Assembly: GCA_963457665.1 (NCBI GenBank)
Contig: OY735207.1
Span: 48,142,696-48,206,695 of the forward strand
DNA from: Thysanoteuthis rhombus
Lineage: Eukaryota; Mollusca; Cephalopoda; Oegopsida; Thysanoteuthidae
Direction of reading: 5' to 3'
Length of the DNA: 64,000 nucleotides
The notes beneath the pieces are model-generated. The model made no database searches. It was not told where the DNA came from and worked only from the letters and a program-made list of their open reading frames with translations. This document shows, in pieces, positions 27,322 to 39,760 of this stretch. Position 1 is the first letter of the stretch; every line of letters begins with the position of its first letter. The position numbers and the translations under genes are program-made.

Positions 27322-29382
27322 TGAAAAAACAAACTTGCAGATGTTAGCAGTATTTCATTCGGACCGTAATCCTACGGCTAAAATTAGACAGCGCATTCAG
27401 GAAATAAAGAGTAAACTTAAAGTCTGAATGGAACTTGCACACTCTAGCAAGAAGGTGCCTAGTATATGCCCGGCCACTTTAACCACTCAGCTTTAACCAC
27501 GAGTACTTTATAGTAAAGCTCAAGTTGATTTTACGTCCTGATCCGATTCAAAGTTGAGATAAAAAGCAACCGAAAGTTAGGAATAAGGTGTAAGCAAGTC
27601 AAAGTTGATATTAATATTGGAATACTTCATCAAAGAATGTATTTGAAAGGAATTGAATAAGATATCAACTTGGACAATTTTTAAATTGGTATACAAATGG
27701 AATAGGATACATGAGGTAATATGCAAACATGCATCTAAGTACACGTACGTATACGTACATGGAGAGGTATAGATATACATCTGTATTCCATTACTACAGC
27801 AGAAAGTTCTATCCTCACTTGAAAACCGTCATCTGTGATCTCGCGTTTCACTTGGCTAAGCCGTCAATGGGGGCATCACGGTTGAGCTGTCTTTAGCAAG
27901 GTAGCCTCACATACCCGTTCTAAATTAATGAGTTCGATCATCAATGCTCGATTCACGTCAGCTGACTTTTACTGCAGTCAACGGAGCAGTTAGCAAGCAG
28001 TTTCATCAATGATTATAACTATAGGTCACTCAACACTCTGGACCTCACGTGTGAAGATTGAACCGGACCAAGCTAAGGTCAATACCAATTAAATTAATCG
28101 TTCACACACGCAAATGCACAAACACACAAACAAATACACACACATGCATGTGTAAATACGCACAACTGTGTAATTACATACCTCATAATCCTTCTATTTT
28201 CAACTTACTAACCTTGTATATGAACCAAGCGTAACTGAAAAGTTTTGTTGTAGAACCAAAAATTTGAAAACTTCCGTGATAGTATTCTAAGCAAGTGACA
28301 ACGAAGTTAACTCCAGTCTAAACCTGGAGATGACTTTTTGGCATTAGAAGAAGAACAAGAACAAACCTCGACAAATTTAGGGGATTCAAAATTAAGCCCC
28401 CCTCCAGTGATTTAAAAAAAACCAAATGGTTAGTAGATGTGTTTCTTACCGACTGTTGTCGACAGATTTGTCTCATACTTAAATTTGATGTTTTGGGAAG
28501 TGGCCAGCTTAAATTCTGCTGGAGTGACAGAAACTTTTGTTCTGTTGATTATGTACAAAGATCATTCTTTTCAAATTATTCCTTCTAAGAACTATATTGA
28601 ACCATGTATTTACCACAGAGTTTTACAAGTTATGCCATATTTCAAGCAGTTTCATATTGATATACACCAAAACAGGAAACAGAATTAACTTTTTAGGCTA
28701 TCCAATATAAAAAAAAAATGTTTTGCTAAAAAAAGGTTTTAATAATCAGATACAATCAAATATCACTTTAATATAATTGCAGTAATAGCCCTGCTGAATC
28801 TTTCAGTCACTGTCACTAGATTCTCCTCATTACAATAAACTGGGAATCGTATTCATGGAGGAAAGTGAAAGACATTTTACGGCACGAATAAAATTTTAAC
28901 GTACAGAAGAAATCTCTCAAGGAAATTGATTTTGCTTCGAATAACATCGCCTGAGAATTCTTCTTCTAAATCAATCTTTGACATTGTATTATCTTTGATG
29001 GGTGACACAAGCAGTGCAAATCTCGGATCAAAGCTCACTCCGAGCAGATCAGAGAACAAATCTATATTTCACCGTCACTTCACTTGAGTCATGTGCCAAA
29101 ATTAGGCGTATGTTTCTCTCGATATTTTATCAGAGATCAACCCTCAATGGATTTTCGATGTTATATAATCATTTCTGTATCACTGCTCGGTGTAGACTAC
29201 CTTGAAAAGTTCATGCATCAAGCTCTACCGAGACTCCAAAAATATCCGTAGAAGACATGCACAGAAAACATTAATTTTCATCAGAAGGACGAATATATTA
29301 TCATATATCTTGCAAATAACACAAAGGAGTCATGGGAAAGTCACTATATAATATACACTGAAAGTGACACTGATAATGTCAT

Positions 29383-29383
<1 letters not shown>
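27322..29383. other. Unassigned; one possible SINE unit
   Basis: 27870-27960 on the plus strand has cacggttgagctgtctttag followed about 35 bases later by GAGTTCGATCATC, a B-box-like match, so a SINE relic is possible. CA-rich sequence at 28100-28170. The plus frame 28437-28688 (83 aa) is not recognised. Confidence 0.35.

Positions 29384-29424
<41 letters not shown>
29384..29424. repeat. (TA)n microsatellite
   Basis: About 40 bases of TA, followed 50 bases later by a short (TG)n at 29477-29495. Confidence 0.93.
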
Positions 29425-29427
<3 letters not shown>

Positions 29428-29753
29428 CATTTATCTACGTACATATAAAAGATGTATGCATATATACGAATATATATGTGTGTGTGTGTGTGTGTAGTTT
29501 CTATCCATAGATATAATAAATTGAAAAGTAAAGAAATTTTCTGTCTGTTCGTTTTCAAGGAAGTTTTCTCGAGTTCTCAGATGTTTTCTATAGACGATGC
29601 ATAATAAAGATATTTTGACATGAATTTCAGAAGATTCATACATTTATTCAAACTGAATATTAAAAAACATTGAAAAACTTGAAATAATGAACAGACAAAG
29701 ATGTGAATACTTTCAAATGTACTCATTTGAAAAAATGGATGCTGTCTGTATAC

Positions 29754-29754
29754 A

Positions 29755-29817
<63 letters not shown>
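29754..29817. repeat. (TA)n microsatellite
   Basis: About 64 bases of TA with one ATACATAT interruption. 29818-30139 after it holds nothing recognised. Confidence 0.93.
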
Positions 29818-29820
<3 letters not shown>

Positions 29821-30139
29821 ATGCAAATTTCAGTTAATAAGGTCACTGGCAAAGCAATACCTACAGGATTGAGATGTTTGTAGAATCCTTTTCATTCAAT
29901 TTCCAATATTTCCAGTGGGAAACATCCATGACGTTGTTAATAAACTTTATTCGGACCATATTCATCCTTTGAAAGAATCTTATTTATATGTCTTCCAATT
30001 TTGACGCAGTCCAATTATTTACCGCTATGGTGTATTGGACTCAAACAATGGTCCACAAGTAAGTGAGTTTATATTGGTGCAATTCACCACTGTTCTTGTA
30101 TTTTTGTAAACTTGGCAAACGTGCCGTGCGTGGCCCAAG

Positions 30140-30607
30140 TTACCAAAACCCTGTCATTCCAGATCGCCAACCGGAGCCATGGATGAAGAAGCTACCAACA
30201 GCCTCATAAAAACGTCTATTCGACGTATCATAATGAAAGATGATATCTGTGTTTAATGTCTCGAAGAAAAAGATAGAACATTTCCTCGTGGCCAAGATTG
30301 ACGGAATAAAAAAGCCATTGGATGATAGAATCGAAACATTACAGAACAAGATATCATTTTTATGAAGCTCACATGCAAAACCAAGAAATAAAGATCGATG
30401 ACTGAATTCAGTACTGTCGTTGTTATTGTCTGGAAATAACCGGCATTCTACAATCATTAAAAGCGGGAAAGAATCCTCACAAACACGCAGAGTGTAAGTG
30501 GAAAAAAAGTTCTTGCAAGGATCGTATAGATAAAAGCACGATGTGTTGGAAAGAAAGTTAAGGGATACTACCGATAAGAGGAGCAGGCAATAATTGTTCG
30601 GCTGCAC
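30140..30607 (-). CDS. Unrecognised open frame, possible exon (doubtful)
   Basis: The longest open frame that is not a simple repeat: about 155 codons on the minus strand. Its start is a hydrophobic stretch (YCLLLLSVVSLNFLSN) followed by scattered cysteines, which resembles a secreted protein. However there is no ATG at the start: the first codon is GTG, and the frame is open only six codons further upstream. A gtaact stretch at the 3' end could be a splice donor, and ag precedes CCGAACAATT at the start. No domain is recognised. In sequence of this composition a frame this long is somewhat uncommon but can arise by chance. Confidence 0.15.
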   Translation of the reverse strand: MQPNNYCLLLLSVVSLNFLSNTSCFYLYDPCKNFFSTYTLRVCEDSFPLLMIVECRLFPDNNNDSTEFSHRSLFLGFACELHKNDILFCNVSILSSNGFFIPSILATRKCSIFFFETLNTDIIFHYDTSNRRFYEAVGSFFIHGSGWRSGMTGFW

Positions 30608-30919
30608 GTCAAGGAGGATAGACTCTCATTTACTGACAATGCATGAAACTAAGGATAAACCTTTCTCCACGTAGTACACGTGTAGACGAGACAAGATGCA
30701 TGAACTCTCCCAATCATTAGGGAAAACGAATCTAATTAACAGTGCAAACGCTTTTTTTTTGTTAGGTTTTAATCTGGTTTACCTCCGTTTTATTAATTCT
30801 ACTTGATTTTATTTTACTGATTAGGTGATTTAATTTGGGAGACATTCTCTTTCTCTCTCTCATGCAACTGGTCAACTTACCTTGAGATTTTTCAGAATTA
30901 GGTGCAACCATCAAGAAAA

Positions 30920-31385
30920 GGAAAAAAATCCCATCAGTCTTGAAAAGAAGGGTATACAACCAATGCTTTCTCCCATTAGTAACCTATGGAACCAAAACAT
31001 TGACCCTCAAACTGAGAATCATGCAACGTGCACATTAGAGAATAATTCCAACCTCAGATGGAGAGATCACAAAACAGCATAGTGTATTAGAGAAGAAAAC
31101 AGGAGTCAGGGTTAAAATAGAATCCATTAGAAAACCCAAATGTTAAAGGGTTGGTCATGTTGCAAGGCGGTCAGATAACCACTTGTCATCAGTACTCAAA
31201 ACGTGGATCTCCAGAGATCACATGCGAAATAGTGGCTGGCAAAATATAATACGGTGAGACGAATAGATAAGTTCAGAAAGTATTGACTGTATATGACCAC
31301 GATAGAGAGGTTTGGTGATCCTGAGGAAGGTCTTCGTCGAACGATTGACACTAACAGGCTGCCGTTAATAATGATAAGCTGATTT
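30920..31385 (+). pseudogene. RTE-type LINE 3' end, copy B
   Basis: The plus strand reads LKRRVYNQCFLPLVTYGTKT and then LTLKLRIMQRAH before a stop, followed after frame changes by IESIRKPK, GHVARRSDNH and RDHMRNSG. These match the RTE C-terminal series LKRKVYNQCILPVMTYGSETW, LRTMQRAHERI, VAGHVARRTDNRW and PRDHTRNRGRP in order. The coding relic ends near 31345, and the gctgccgttaataatgataa that follows is a decayed form of the GCT/GAT tail. The copy starts within the reverse transcriptase C-terminal region, so it is strongly 5'-truncated. Confidence 0.85.
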
Positions 31386-32555
31386 TGTGAATGCTATTTA
31401 TCTTTATTTTTTGATGTATTCTAGATGTTATGTATCTTGAATTTATAGTAATGCATTTTGTCGTTTAGTACAAATTGTCTTGTATTATATTTGATCGTCC
31501 CCAAATCCATTGGATGGTGTAATTCGAGCAAAAACTATATCCATCTTGTAAGCTTTTGTCAAAAACTTATCCTGCTATTAATTTGAAAATCGGAGAAACA
31601 TTACGTGCGATCAATTGAGAAAAACAAAGTTTAGTTTAAAGTCATCATAAAATCCTAAAACCTGAGTTTTATAGAACCTATTTCCCCCCAACTGCAACTA
31701 AAACTTTGTTACGAATAAACGCGGTGAGTGGCATAGCTCTTCTGCTCTTGATGAGCATGTCTTTCACTGGCATTTAATATATGGCTTCCCCAAGTACCTA
31801 ATAAGCTTACAATATGCTGCAAATATACTTAGGGATATTCATTCTTCTCCATTTCGATAAAAGTATTGAATAGACTTATGACATTGACATAAATTAATCT
31901 CTACGAATGAGATTTTGTAAGGTTTACTGTGTGTTTCATGGGATTATTTGAATGATGAACCAACAGAATCTCTTGAATATTTGACAGTGTTGCGATGGTT
32001 TGTAATACAGTGTAGCCAAACATTGTTACGGAAGTGAGTTTGGTCTGTATTAGGTACCACACAATTCTACCCTTGTGCCAGACTTATATAGACGTTTCAA
32101 ATTACTATTGTCTTTTTTAGCTCATAAAAAAAACAATCTTCGAAGAGCTTGTCTCACAGATCAATCTGTCCGCATTGTGAGGTCGATCCTTAATGGGTGC
32201 CCCACTCTATTACTCTTTTGAGGGACCAAGTTAAATTTGATAAATTCACGTGTGCCAGCTTTTTTTTTGTTTTTGTTTTGTTTATACAATTTGTTTTTTT
32301 TTTACTTTCGGTCACGCATCACATCAAACAGGTTTTTAATAAATGTCCTATTTTGCCATAGAATTGAGATCAGTATATCCATGTTATATGGGTTACTGCA
32401 AACGAAGACTTTTAGATTTTTTAGTGCTTGATAGGGAAAGTTTCCATTCCTGGAGTTTGACGAATTTTCAAGTGTAATTTCAAATTGTGGCACAGGGAAA
32501 CTGTTGATAACGCCAAGAAAGTATTTTGAGAGAACACTACAACAGAATGATCGGT
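31386..32555. other. Unassigned AT-rich DNA
   Basis: No recognised gene or element. Short T- and G/T-rich runs at 32261-32305. Confidence 0.5.
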
Positions 32556-32830
32556 TAATTGCTGATTCAATATGTTTAGGTCAACATGGACATCGATGAT
32601 TAGTATCGAGGGAGACCCGAACCCGTTCTTAATGATTCAATATTATCGAAAGTGGTAACTAACAATCCACGAAAAATGGCTCAATCACTTTCTCGGGACA
32701 TTGGGATTACATTAACCATATCACGTCATCTTATTGCAATATTAAAGGTCAAAAAGGTGTAAAAGTTCGTTCCACTTGGAATGAATGGAAGGTTAAACCC
32801 AATATAGCTCATTGATTGTGTTTAAGCTTA
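32556..32830 (+). pseudogene. Mariner transposase N-terminal relic
   Basis: From about 32605 the plus frame reads RGRPEPVLNDSILSKVV, then NNPRKMAQSLSRDIGI, then ISRHLIAILKVKKV before a stop; frame-shifted residues like KFVPLGMN follow. This is the second helix-turn-helix region of mariner transposases: GRP...L...V..NP..T.RELA..LGIS..TV.RHL..LGKVKK...WVPHEL. The GRP linker, which contacts DNA between the two helix-turn-helix motifs, is intact. The D,D34D catalytic domain cannot be read downstream. Orientation is the same as the 2.1-kb relic, but they cover different parts of the protein, so identity of subfamily cannot be judged. Confidence 0.75.
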
Positions 32831-34084
32831 AAGAATAGGGATATGGAGTCTTACAGAGTCTTACATTTATCGTACAGATTATGATCATTTAAAAACATGT
32901 TTAACTTCGCATCTATGATTAAAGATACAATACTAGGGCAGACATATTTCGTAAATGTATGACCACTTAATCAGAACTCTATAGAGATGATATATTATCA
33001 TATTAGAGGATAGTTGGAAAAGTTTATTGCTCCAAATAGATAATAATTCAATTAAATGTACACCGTTTTGTTATTTATATGAACATTCATTTCACCATTT
33101 CAGAAAATTTTCCTTTGTTATAATCTACTAATTCAGAGAATGTTATAAACTTGAGTGGCTTTAAAAATCTTACTCTTTGATTCATCAGAATTGCACCATT
33201 TCGTTTAAATAACCGTCAATGAATATTTAGGTTGCTCCCTTCTGCAGAATGGTTATGTAATTGTTTCTGTCAATATTATCCAACCTAGAAATCCTCGGAG
33301 GTTTGAACGATGGTAGCTGAAAATTAATACCCTGGCCGTCGCTAACAACCAGCCATGTTTAAAAATTGGATTAGGGCTGTTTAAATAAAATAATTGGCCA
33401 AACAATCGCCATTCTAACTCACTGTTTGGAAATTGAAAGAATGAATTCAAAACCGGAAAAAATGACGATGTGCCTAATTCTTCATCCCTCCTTCCTTTAT
33501 TTCCTCTACTGAATATTGACTTGCTCAATAAGTTTGTTATTCAGACTGCTTTTTCATAATAACCGACGTGATGATGATATTATAGTGTAATTTTCGAATT
33601 GATTTATTTCTGTATCTTACAGCAGAAGCTTTTTGATATTGGTGCATTCTACCTTGATTGATCACAAACCTCTGAAAAATGTCTCCTTTCTATATCTGAC
33701 TTTTAACGATATCCAAGATTATGAGGCACTTGAATGGTTATATGAATATTATTGTTGCCTTTTAAATATGAATTTAGAAGATTTGGAGATGAATTTTCAA
33801 CAATGCATGTAGATTTATAAATCATGATAAATATAATTACATAGGAATGATTTTATAACATCTAACAGAAATCTATACATGAAAAAATATAACAATGGAT
33901 GTAAATTTATGAAAATATGATTAGTTGCGATGTTTATGTCATTCACTCGATTAAATCAGCAGCTAATTGACATCTAAAATCCCCTGTTTCAAAGTGATTG
34001 TAGGAGGTCATCCCCCCCTCTCCAACTCAATCTCTCTCCTCAAATTTTCTCTTTTTCTTTTTTCTTTTACTCCCCCTCTATCCC
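32831..34084. other. Unassigned AT-rich DNA
   Basis: May hold the decayed remainder of the mariner relic before it. The minus frame 33253-33528 (91 aa) is not recognised. Confidence 0.45.
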
Positions 34085-34259
<175 letters not shown>

Positions 34260-34589
34260 CTCGATTCAAAATTATATCCTATCCTTTATAAAAAGCAACA
34301 TTATGTTATCTTTTTAAAACAATTTATTGTGTAGTGACCGTAAATTCAGTAATATTACATCAGCATATTATTCATAGCTTTTTTAATCAATGAAATATAT
34401 GATTAATGATGAAAAGAGGTTTTAGTAGCGTATTATACACTGATCTCAATTATAGACTGTTCTAAAATATAAATCATATTTTTCGATTAATTGTATTGCT
34501 TCGTGGATTGCGATTTTTCGATTTGTCCAGTCAGTCTGAGATATATTATAAGTAGTACTTTTTTCTCTGGTAATATATTTAATTTCTCA

Positions 34590-35420
34590 TCATAGGTTCT
34601 CTGGTGAAAAGTGCTTGACTGCCATTGAAAACTTTGCGTTTTCAGGAATGAGTCAGCACGAAATAGCAGCACTAATGAAGATTGATCAATCTTGTGTCTT
34701 CAAAGGTTCTGAAAAGAATATAGAACCTAAAAGGCACACGCCTTGACAGGACCAAAACTTGCTGAATATTTACAAAGAAGACACAGACGCCTCTTTGTCA
34801 ATTTTAAAACGAAAGTAGGATATACAATGCACCAAGATTAGGACTAAAATAACCTGGACTCATAATTTACTTAAAAAACAAATACAGGACGTTGGACATC
34901 TGTGAGATAGAAAAGTGGTGGATTGTGAAGGATTGAAAAAAAAATTTTCCAGCGATGATTGCAACATCCAATATGCTCCAACTATAGATGAATAATATTC
35001 GAGGGATAAAATCTGAAAGATTTGTAACTTTCATTCCAGCAATAAGTAATATTTCCTCTATCAATCGTGGTATGGGCTTGCATATCACCAGAAAGCACGG
35101 GTGTCCTACATATGATTAAAGATCGGATGGATTCAATGTCTTCTTTGGAAATTTTAGAGAGTCAACAGTTGTCGTCTAAACACTCGTTACCTAAATCAAG
35201 AAATTGGCTATTTCAGCAAGATAAATCCGCCCCCCACGTCATATTTCTCATCCTGTTTCAAAATGGCTTTCCCAGCAAGTAAATTTGCATTCTAAACTGG
35301 CTTGAAAACTTTCCCGAATTGAACATAAAATAAAAAACGTTTACGGAAACTCAAGAATACAAAGGATTGAGAAATAAAAAGATATTTCAAGACGTTTTTT
35401 GGCTTGGCTTGCAAATACAA
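34590..35420 (+). pseudogene. Tc1-like transposase relic, most of the gene
   Basis: Blocks appear in the right order on the plus strand: an N-terminal helix-turn-helix read as GMSQHEIAALMKIDQSCVF (about 34645-34702), a middle block DASLSILKRK (about 34790), then VWACISPESTGVLHMIKDRM (35067 onward) and WLFQQDKSAPHV (35205 onward). Tc1 transposases have GLSQREIA..L.ISQSSV, then VWG..S..GVG.L..I.G.M, then FQQDNDPKHT, where the D of QQD is the second catalytic residue. That D is kept. Downstream, LKTFPELNIK-like residues precede the expected SPDLNPIE, which is lost. Several stops and frameshifts. A dead but unusually complete copy of about 0.8 kb. Terminal repeats not identified. Confidence 0.82.
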
Positions 35421-35810
35421 AAACATTAAAATGCAAACATTGCTTATATACTGAGTTCATACCTACAGGGATAAAACCAATATTACTTGCAAAGGGAGCG
35501 CGAAATGTTGGCTATATTAAATATCATTGTTAAAATAAGGGATACTTGCACTACCAATGTGTTTCTGAACTGAAATATGATATATTTTTGGAACAGTTCA
35601 TAATTAGAATCAGTGTAACAGTGTAATACATCTCAGTAACCCCTTTTTTCACTGATGAAGCATTTCATAGATTAAAAAGGGTTATAGTATGAAATGTGCT
35701 TAAATAGTACGACTAAATCTACGACTACTGCCTAATACATTATTTAAATACTAAAGTTAATTACAATGTTGCTGCCTTCTATAATGGGAAGAATAGTATT
35801 TTCAACCGAG

Positions 35811-35812
<2 letters not shown>
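35421..35812. other. Unassigned AT-rich DNA
   Basis: Nothing recognised. Confidence 0.5.
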
Positions 35813-35856
<44 letters not shown>

Positions 35857-35878
35857 ATGTATGCGTGTGTGTGAGTGT
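35813..35878. repeat. (TG)n microsatellite
   Basis: About 42 bases of pure TG, then interrupted TG to 35878. It ends about 80 bases from the ribozyme-like motif at 35956. Confidence 0.95.
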
Positions 35879-35955
35879 ACTGGTAAAATCAAGACAGGAC
35901 ACTAGTTATTATGTACGAATTTATTTATTTCATATTTCGGTTGAGATGATATTTT

Positions 35956-35992
35956 CTGGACATGTTTCGAGGAGAAGTTCCATCATCAGCAG
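35956..35992 (-). ncRNA. Hammerhead-ribozyme-like core (decayed copy)
   Basis: The minus strand reads CTG, then CTGATGA (35983-35989), 14 bases, then GAAAC (35964-35968), ATGTC and CAG. CUGANGA and GAAA are the two conserved catalytic strands of hammerhead ribozymes. ACATGTC supplies a palindromic, minimal stem III ending in U-H at the cleavage site, and CTG/CAG pairs as the start of stem I. Minimal hammerheads of this kind are known in Penelope-like elements and related repeats of animals. Stem II is poor here: only GGA/TCC pair, with a small loop and an unpaired end. Likely a decayed member of the family at 50553-50579. Confidence 0.5.
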
Positions 35993-38987
35993 TCATTAGT
36001 TCAAACTCCAAAGCAGAGAAAATATTCGAGGCTTCCCATTCAGCACTAATGTCATTCCTAGGGGTCAGAATGGATGGTTGGGAAGCAAGACATTAATGTG
36101 TCTTTCCTGGGTCAGGAGAGAGAGGGAGGTTAATCCCAAATAAGTGATCTTGCTATAGATATAGCGTTGATCTTGACTTTGTGATTTCAACTTTGTCTAT
36201 ATCTTTTCAATCTACTCCAGTGAAATGGCTTGTGACGAACAAGATTGACTTTTCATCAAACAGTAGGGACACAATCAAAATCAAATAAGTTTCTATTTCC
36301 AACAAGTAGGATTCATTGAAAAGAACACGAAACGTGTTTATCATGTGTAAATATTACTTTTTCTGACTCATTTCCAAACGTTTTATTAAATTTCCTCAGC
36401 AATAAAAAAAAAAAAAAGAGAAGAAACCAAACTCCATTTTCTCATTAATGTTTACCGCTATTACCATTTCTGACCATCTTCACAGATATTACTTTTTGAT
36501 TCATGAAAATATGCCTTGGCAGTTTTCCTGTTCTGTCAAGAGGCTATTATGATCGAATAAATGTTTCCCTTTACAATAAACGCCGAAGAAAAGTGGCACT
36601 TTTTCGCTCTATTTTCCAACATTTCGAAAGATCATTTAAATCTGCTTTGAATTTAAATCACCGTTCGATTATCTGATTACGATAGCTGATAGTAAGAAAT
36701 GATCAAATAGAGTGGGAATAATTAATCTGTGTGAAGAGGAAGTAACGTTTGTTTTTGCACAAATTAGATCGTTGCTTGAGCCGTTATCAGGATTATCAGA
36801 ATGTACAAAAAAGGATTAGCGTTAAAGATGCTGGCAATCTTTCAGACTTACATTTTATTGGTGAAATATCTTTTTAAAATAGAAACGGGGGTTTATTTTG
36901 TGATTGATTTTTGTACGTCAATGTTTCATGTGAATCTTTTTTAGATGTAGATTTTTTTTTCGAGTCTTGAAATACGAAAGTGATTAGCGCTTACGAAAAA
37001 GCGAAAATGTAAAAAAAATATGCGAAATAATCATGAAATGATCAGATTTATCATGTTTACTGCAAGCCTCAAACCGTTCATGAGAGTTTTCTTGACGCTG
37101 TCAAAGAATGCCTTAAACTCTCACGAGACTTTTGCATGATCACATTTTACAAGCAGATTGCAAGGTAAGAATCCGTCTATTTTTTTTTTTTTCAGAAAGA
37201 AATCCATGCAAAAAACAATAAATTTGATTCGTTGAAAGCATAAAAATCAAACAATAAAAAAGTTCCATATTGTTTTTTCCTTCCAAATAAATTGACAGAA
37301 GATATCTATGGGAAAAAAAAAGTGCCATCTTTAAAAAGTGTAAAAGAGTTAGACTTATCGCCAAAAGTAGAAATTTGCCTTTGGGAAAATTTTGCTGAAG
37401 GCAGAAATTTATCGAGGGTCTATGTTGGAGATTGTTATTGTACAGATCGAAGATTGTTTGTTTTCTTTAATAGTAGACGGTATGCGTTTTAGGTTGTGAC
37501 GATATTGCAGATCAACTTTGTTCAAGATTAAATTTTATAAAATAATATGATTTTACATTGCTATAATCAAGCAGTCGTGTTTAGTGCTCTACCTTTGAAG
37601 AGAATAAGTTGAGTTTTTTTATGCAAATTGGCGGCTTTTATTATGTACAAACTTTTGGAAAAACCAAACCAATTTCAATAATATCTACGTCATCTCGTAG
37701 AGACCTTTATTGTAAGTTACTTTTGTGAATACACCAACCAAGGGAAATTGCTCTGAAAAAGGCTATAGAAATTTTCTCACAGAATTTTTCATATATTTTT
37801 TGTATAACGCAATACACACCTAAAAACCGTGGAATTGATATGCTCAAAACTTTTCATATGCCCCTTCAATTTCACCTGGCAAATGTTTTTTCTAGATGAT
37901 AACACAGGAATCTTCCATTTTCAAACGTATAACACGAGTTGGAGATGAGGAAGATTTTGAAAGTCAGTTATACATAGTTTCTTTTCGAAAATAAATGATT
38001 TCTGCCACATTTGTCTCCCTTGAAATGGTTGATTGTGGGTTCATTTTGTAATCGAGAGTTTTCTGATCCGAATCCATCCATAAACGATATCTCAAAAAAA
38101 CAATTGTAGTTATAGCCGATGACATCTCGTGTGCATATCAATATTAAAGAAAACAAGACCAGCAAGAAAAAAAATAGCAAACCGGCACAAAATGTTGATA
38201 TAATCGTGAAAAAATAAATATTGAACAAGAATATTTTAACATGAAATAGACGAAAAGATATAAATGCATCGGGAAAATTGAACAACTTCTATTACAAAAT
38301 AGCTATTTCATGCTTCTGCATTAATATTTCTTTCGTTTATTTCATGTCAAATATCGCTGTTCGGTATTTTTGATTTTTCTACAATTTTAGTAGCACATAG
38401 AGCAGGTATGTATTATTCACTCCGGCACAAAGAATGCGTATAATTAAAATTACGAATACAATTGTACTTTGATAAAGTTAACATTATTGATACTTATTTT
38501 TAAATTTTTGGTTCCGGTGTGCGTCGTTGATATTCACTGTTCCAAAACTTGCAAAGATGCCTCCCATGAGACATAGAAAAAATTTGGCAAATGTCAGTTC
38601 TGTTAATTACCTTTGCACAGTATGACACAATGAATGAGAAACAAACAGTGTTGAGTGTTCCTCATGAGAATTCAATTGAAACGTAGTGCTGACATATTTT
38701 ATGCAGAATTGCGTTTATATAATTTTTATCAATCACGAGGTGATTGCGAGTGGGATAAATTATTTTCCTAAAGTATTCCCTTTGTAATAGGCGTTTCCTA
38801 ATGAAATAATACAAGTTTGGATGGTCACAGAGAAATGTGATGTATATAGAATATCCACCAATGACCATCCGGTGAAAACTATAAAAATAAGCCTTCGGTG
38901 TGAAAATACAGTGAAAGCCAAGTTCCTCAGTTAATGACTACCCGAAAAGCTGTGGACTTATAGATGCAAAATTACATACATGCATAT
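35993..38987. other. Unassigned AT-rich DNA
   Basis: About 3 kb without a recognised element or long microsatellite. Open frames such as 37968-38285 (minus, 105 aa, Phe- and Ile-rich) are AT-driven and unrecognised. A runs at 36403-36417, T runs near 37180-37191. Confidence 0.45.
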
Positions 38988-38999
38988 ATCTATCTATCC

Positions 39000-39055
<56 letters not shown>

Positions 39056-39060
39056 CTTCC

Positions 39061-39147
<87 letters not shown>

Positions 39148-39150
39148 CAC

Positions 39151-39234
<84 letters not shown>

Positions 39235-39235
39235 T
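38988..39235. repeat. (ATCT)n-(TC)n-(TA)n compound microsatellite
   Basis: (ATCT)n to 39054, TC to 39084, TA with an internal ACACACGCAC block near 39140, then TA to 39235. It runs directly into the repeat that follows. Confidence 0.95.
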
Positions 39236-39400
39236 GCTAAGAAATGGATACGTAATCCAACAATGGTTATTGATGCATTATATTATTTAAAACTCTTTTT
39301 GAAATTACCTTCTGTTATCATACGGAGAGCGTGTCACATGGCCTAGACAGCGTAAGTAGAAAAAAATTAAAGAAAATGGGGTTGCTGCCGAAATCGAAGT
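39236..39400 (+). repeat. TA-linked dispersed repeat, copy 1
   Basis: Begins at the end of the (TA)n tract with gaaatggatacgtaatccaa, then ttgatgcattatattattta, then a block ending in gagcgtgtcacatggcctag. The middle block recurs at 52254-52400, also directly after a (TA)n tract, and in inverted orientation at 39650-39720. The block gaaatggata-gtaatccaac recurs at 39547 in the same orientation. No coding content. Family unknown to me. Confidence 0.6.
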
Positions 39401-39540
39401 TGCATCTTCTCATCATTCAGCAAAACAGTCCAGTGGGGATGGAAAGGCCCCAATAACTGTTTCATCCCTTCATATTCATTATTTTTGTTTATTCTCTCTC
39501 TATGCCTGCACTATTGTTTTTCAACGTCAACAATTATATT

Positions 39541-39760
39541 ATTGAGAAATGGATATATAATCCAACGGAATAATTATGAATGTGTCACTTGACCCACACA
39601 GCATAAGTGAAATATACAATTGAAAAATATTTAACTGCCTCAGGAATCGAACTAGTCGCTTCGAGTGACACATTCTCCACGAAATGATGGGAGGTAGTTT
39701 CAAATGATACAATGCATTCATTATTTTTCCTGTTGTAGTTATCAAGAGAAACATCTAGAT
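39541..39760. repeat. TA-linked dispersed repeat, copy 2, rearranged
   Basis: Starts like copy 1 (gaaatggatatataatccaa) on the plus strand, then lacks the middle block and instead carries it in inverted form at about 39650-39720. On the minus strand that part reads tgcattgtatcatttgaaac and later GACTAGTTCGATTCCTGAGG, which includes a near-consensus B box. The composite suggests two copies in opposite orientation or a hairpin-type rearrangement. Confidence 0.55.
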
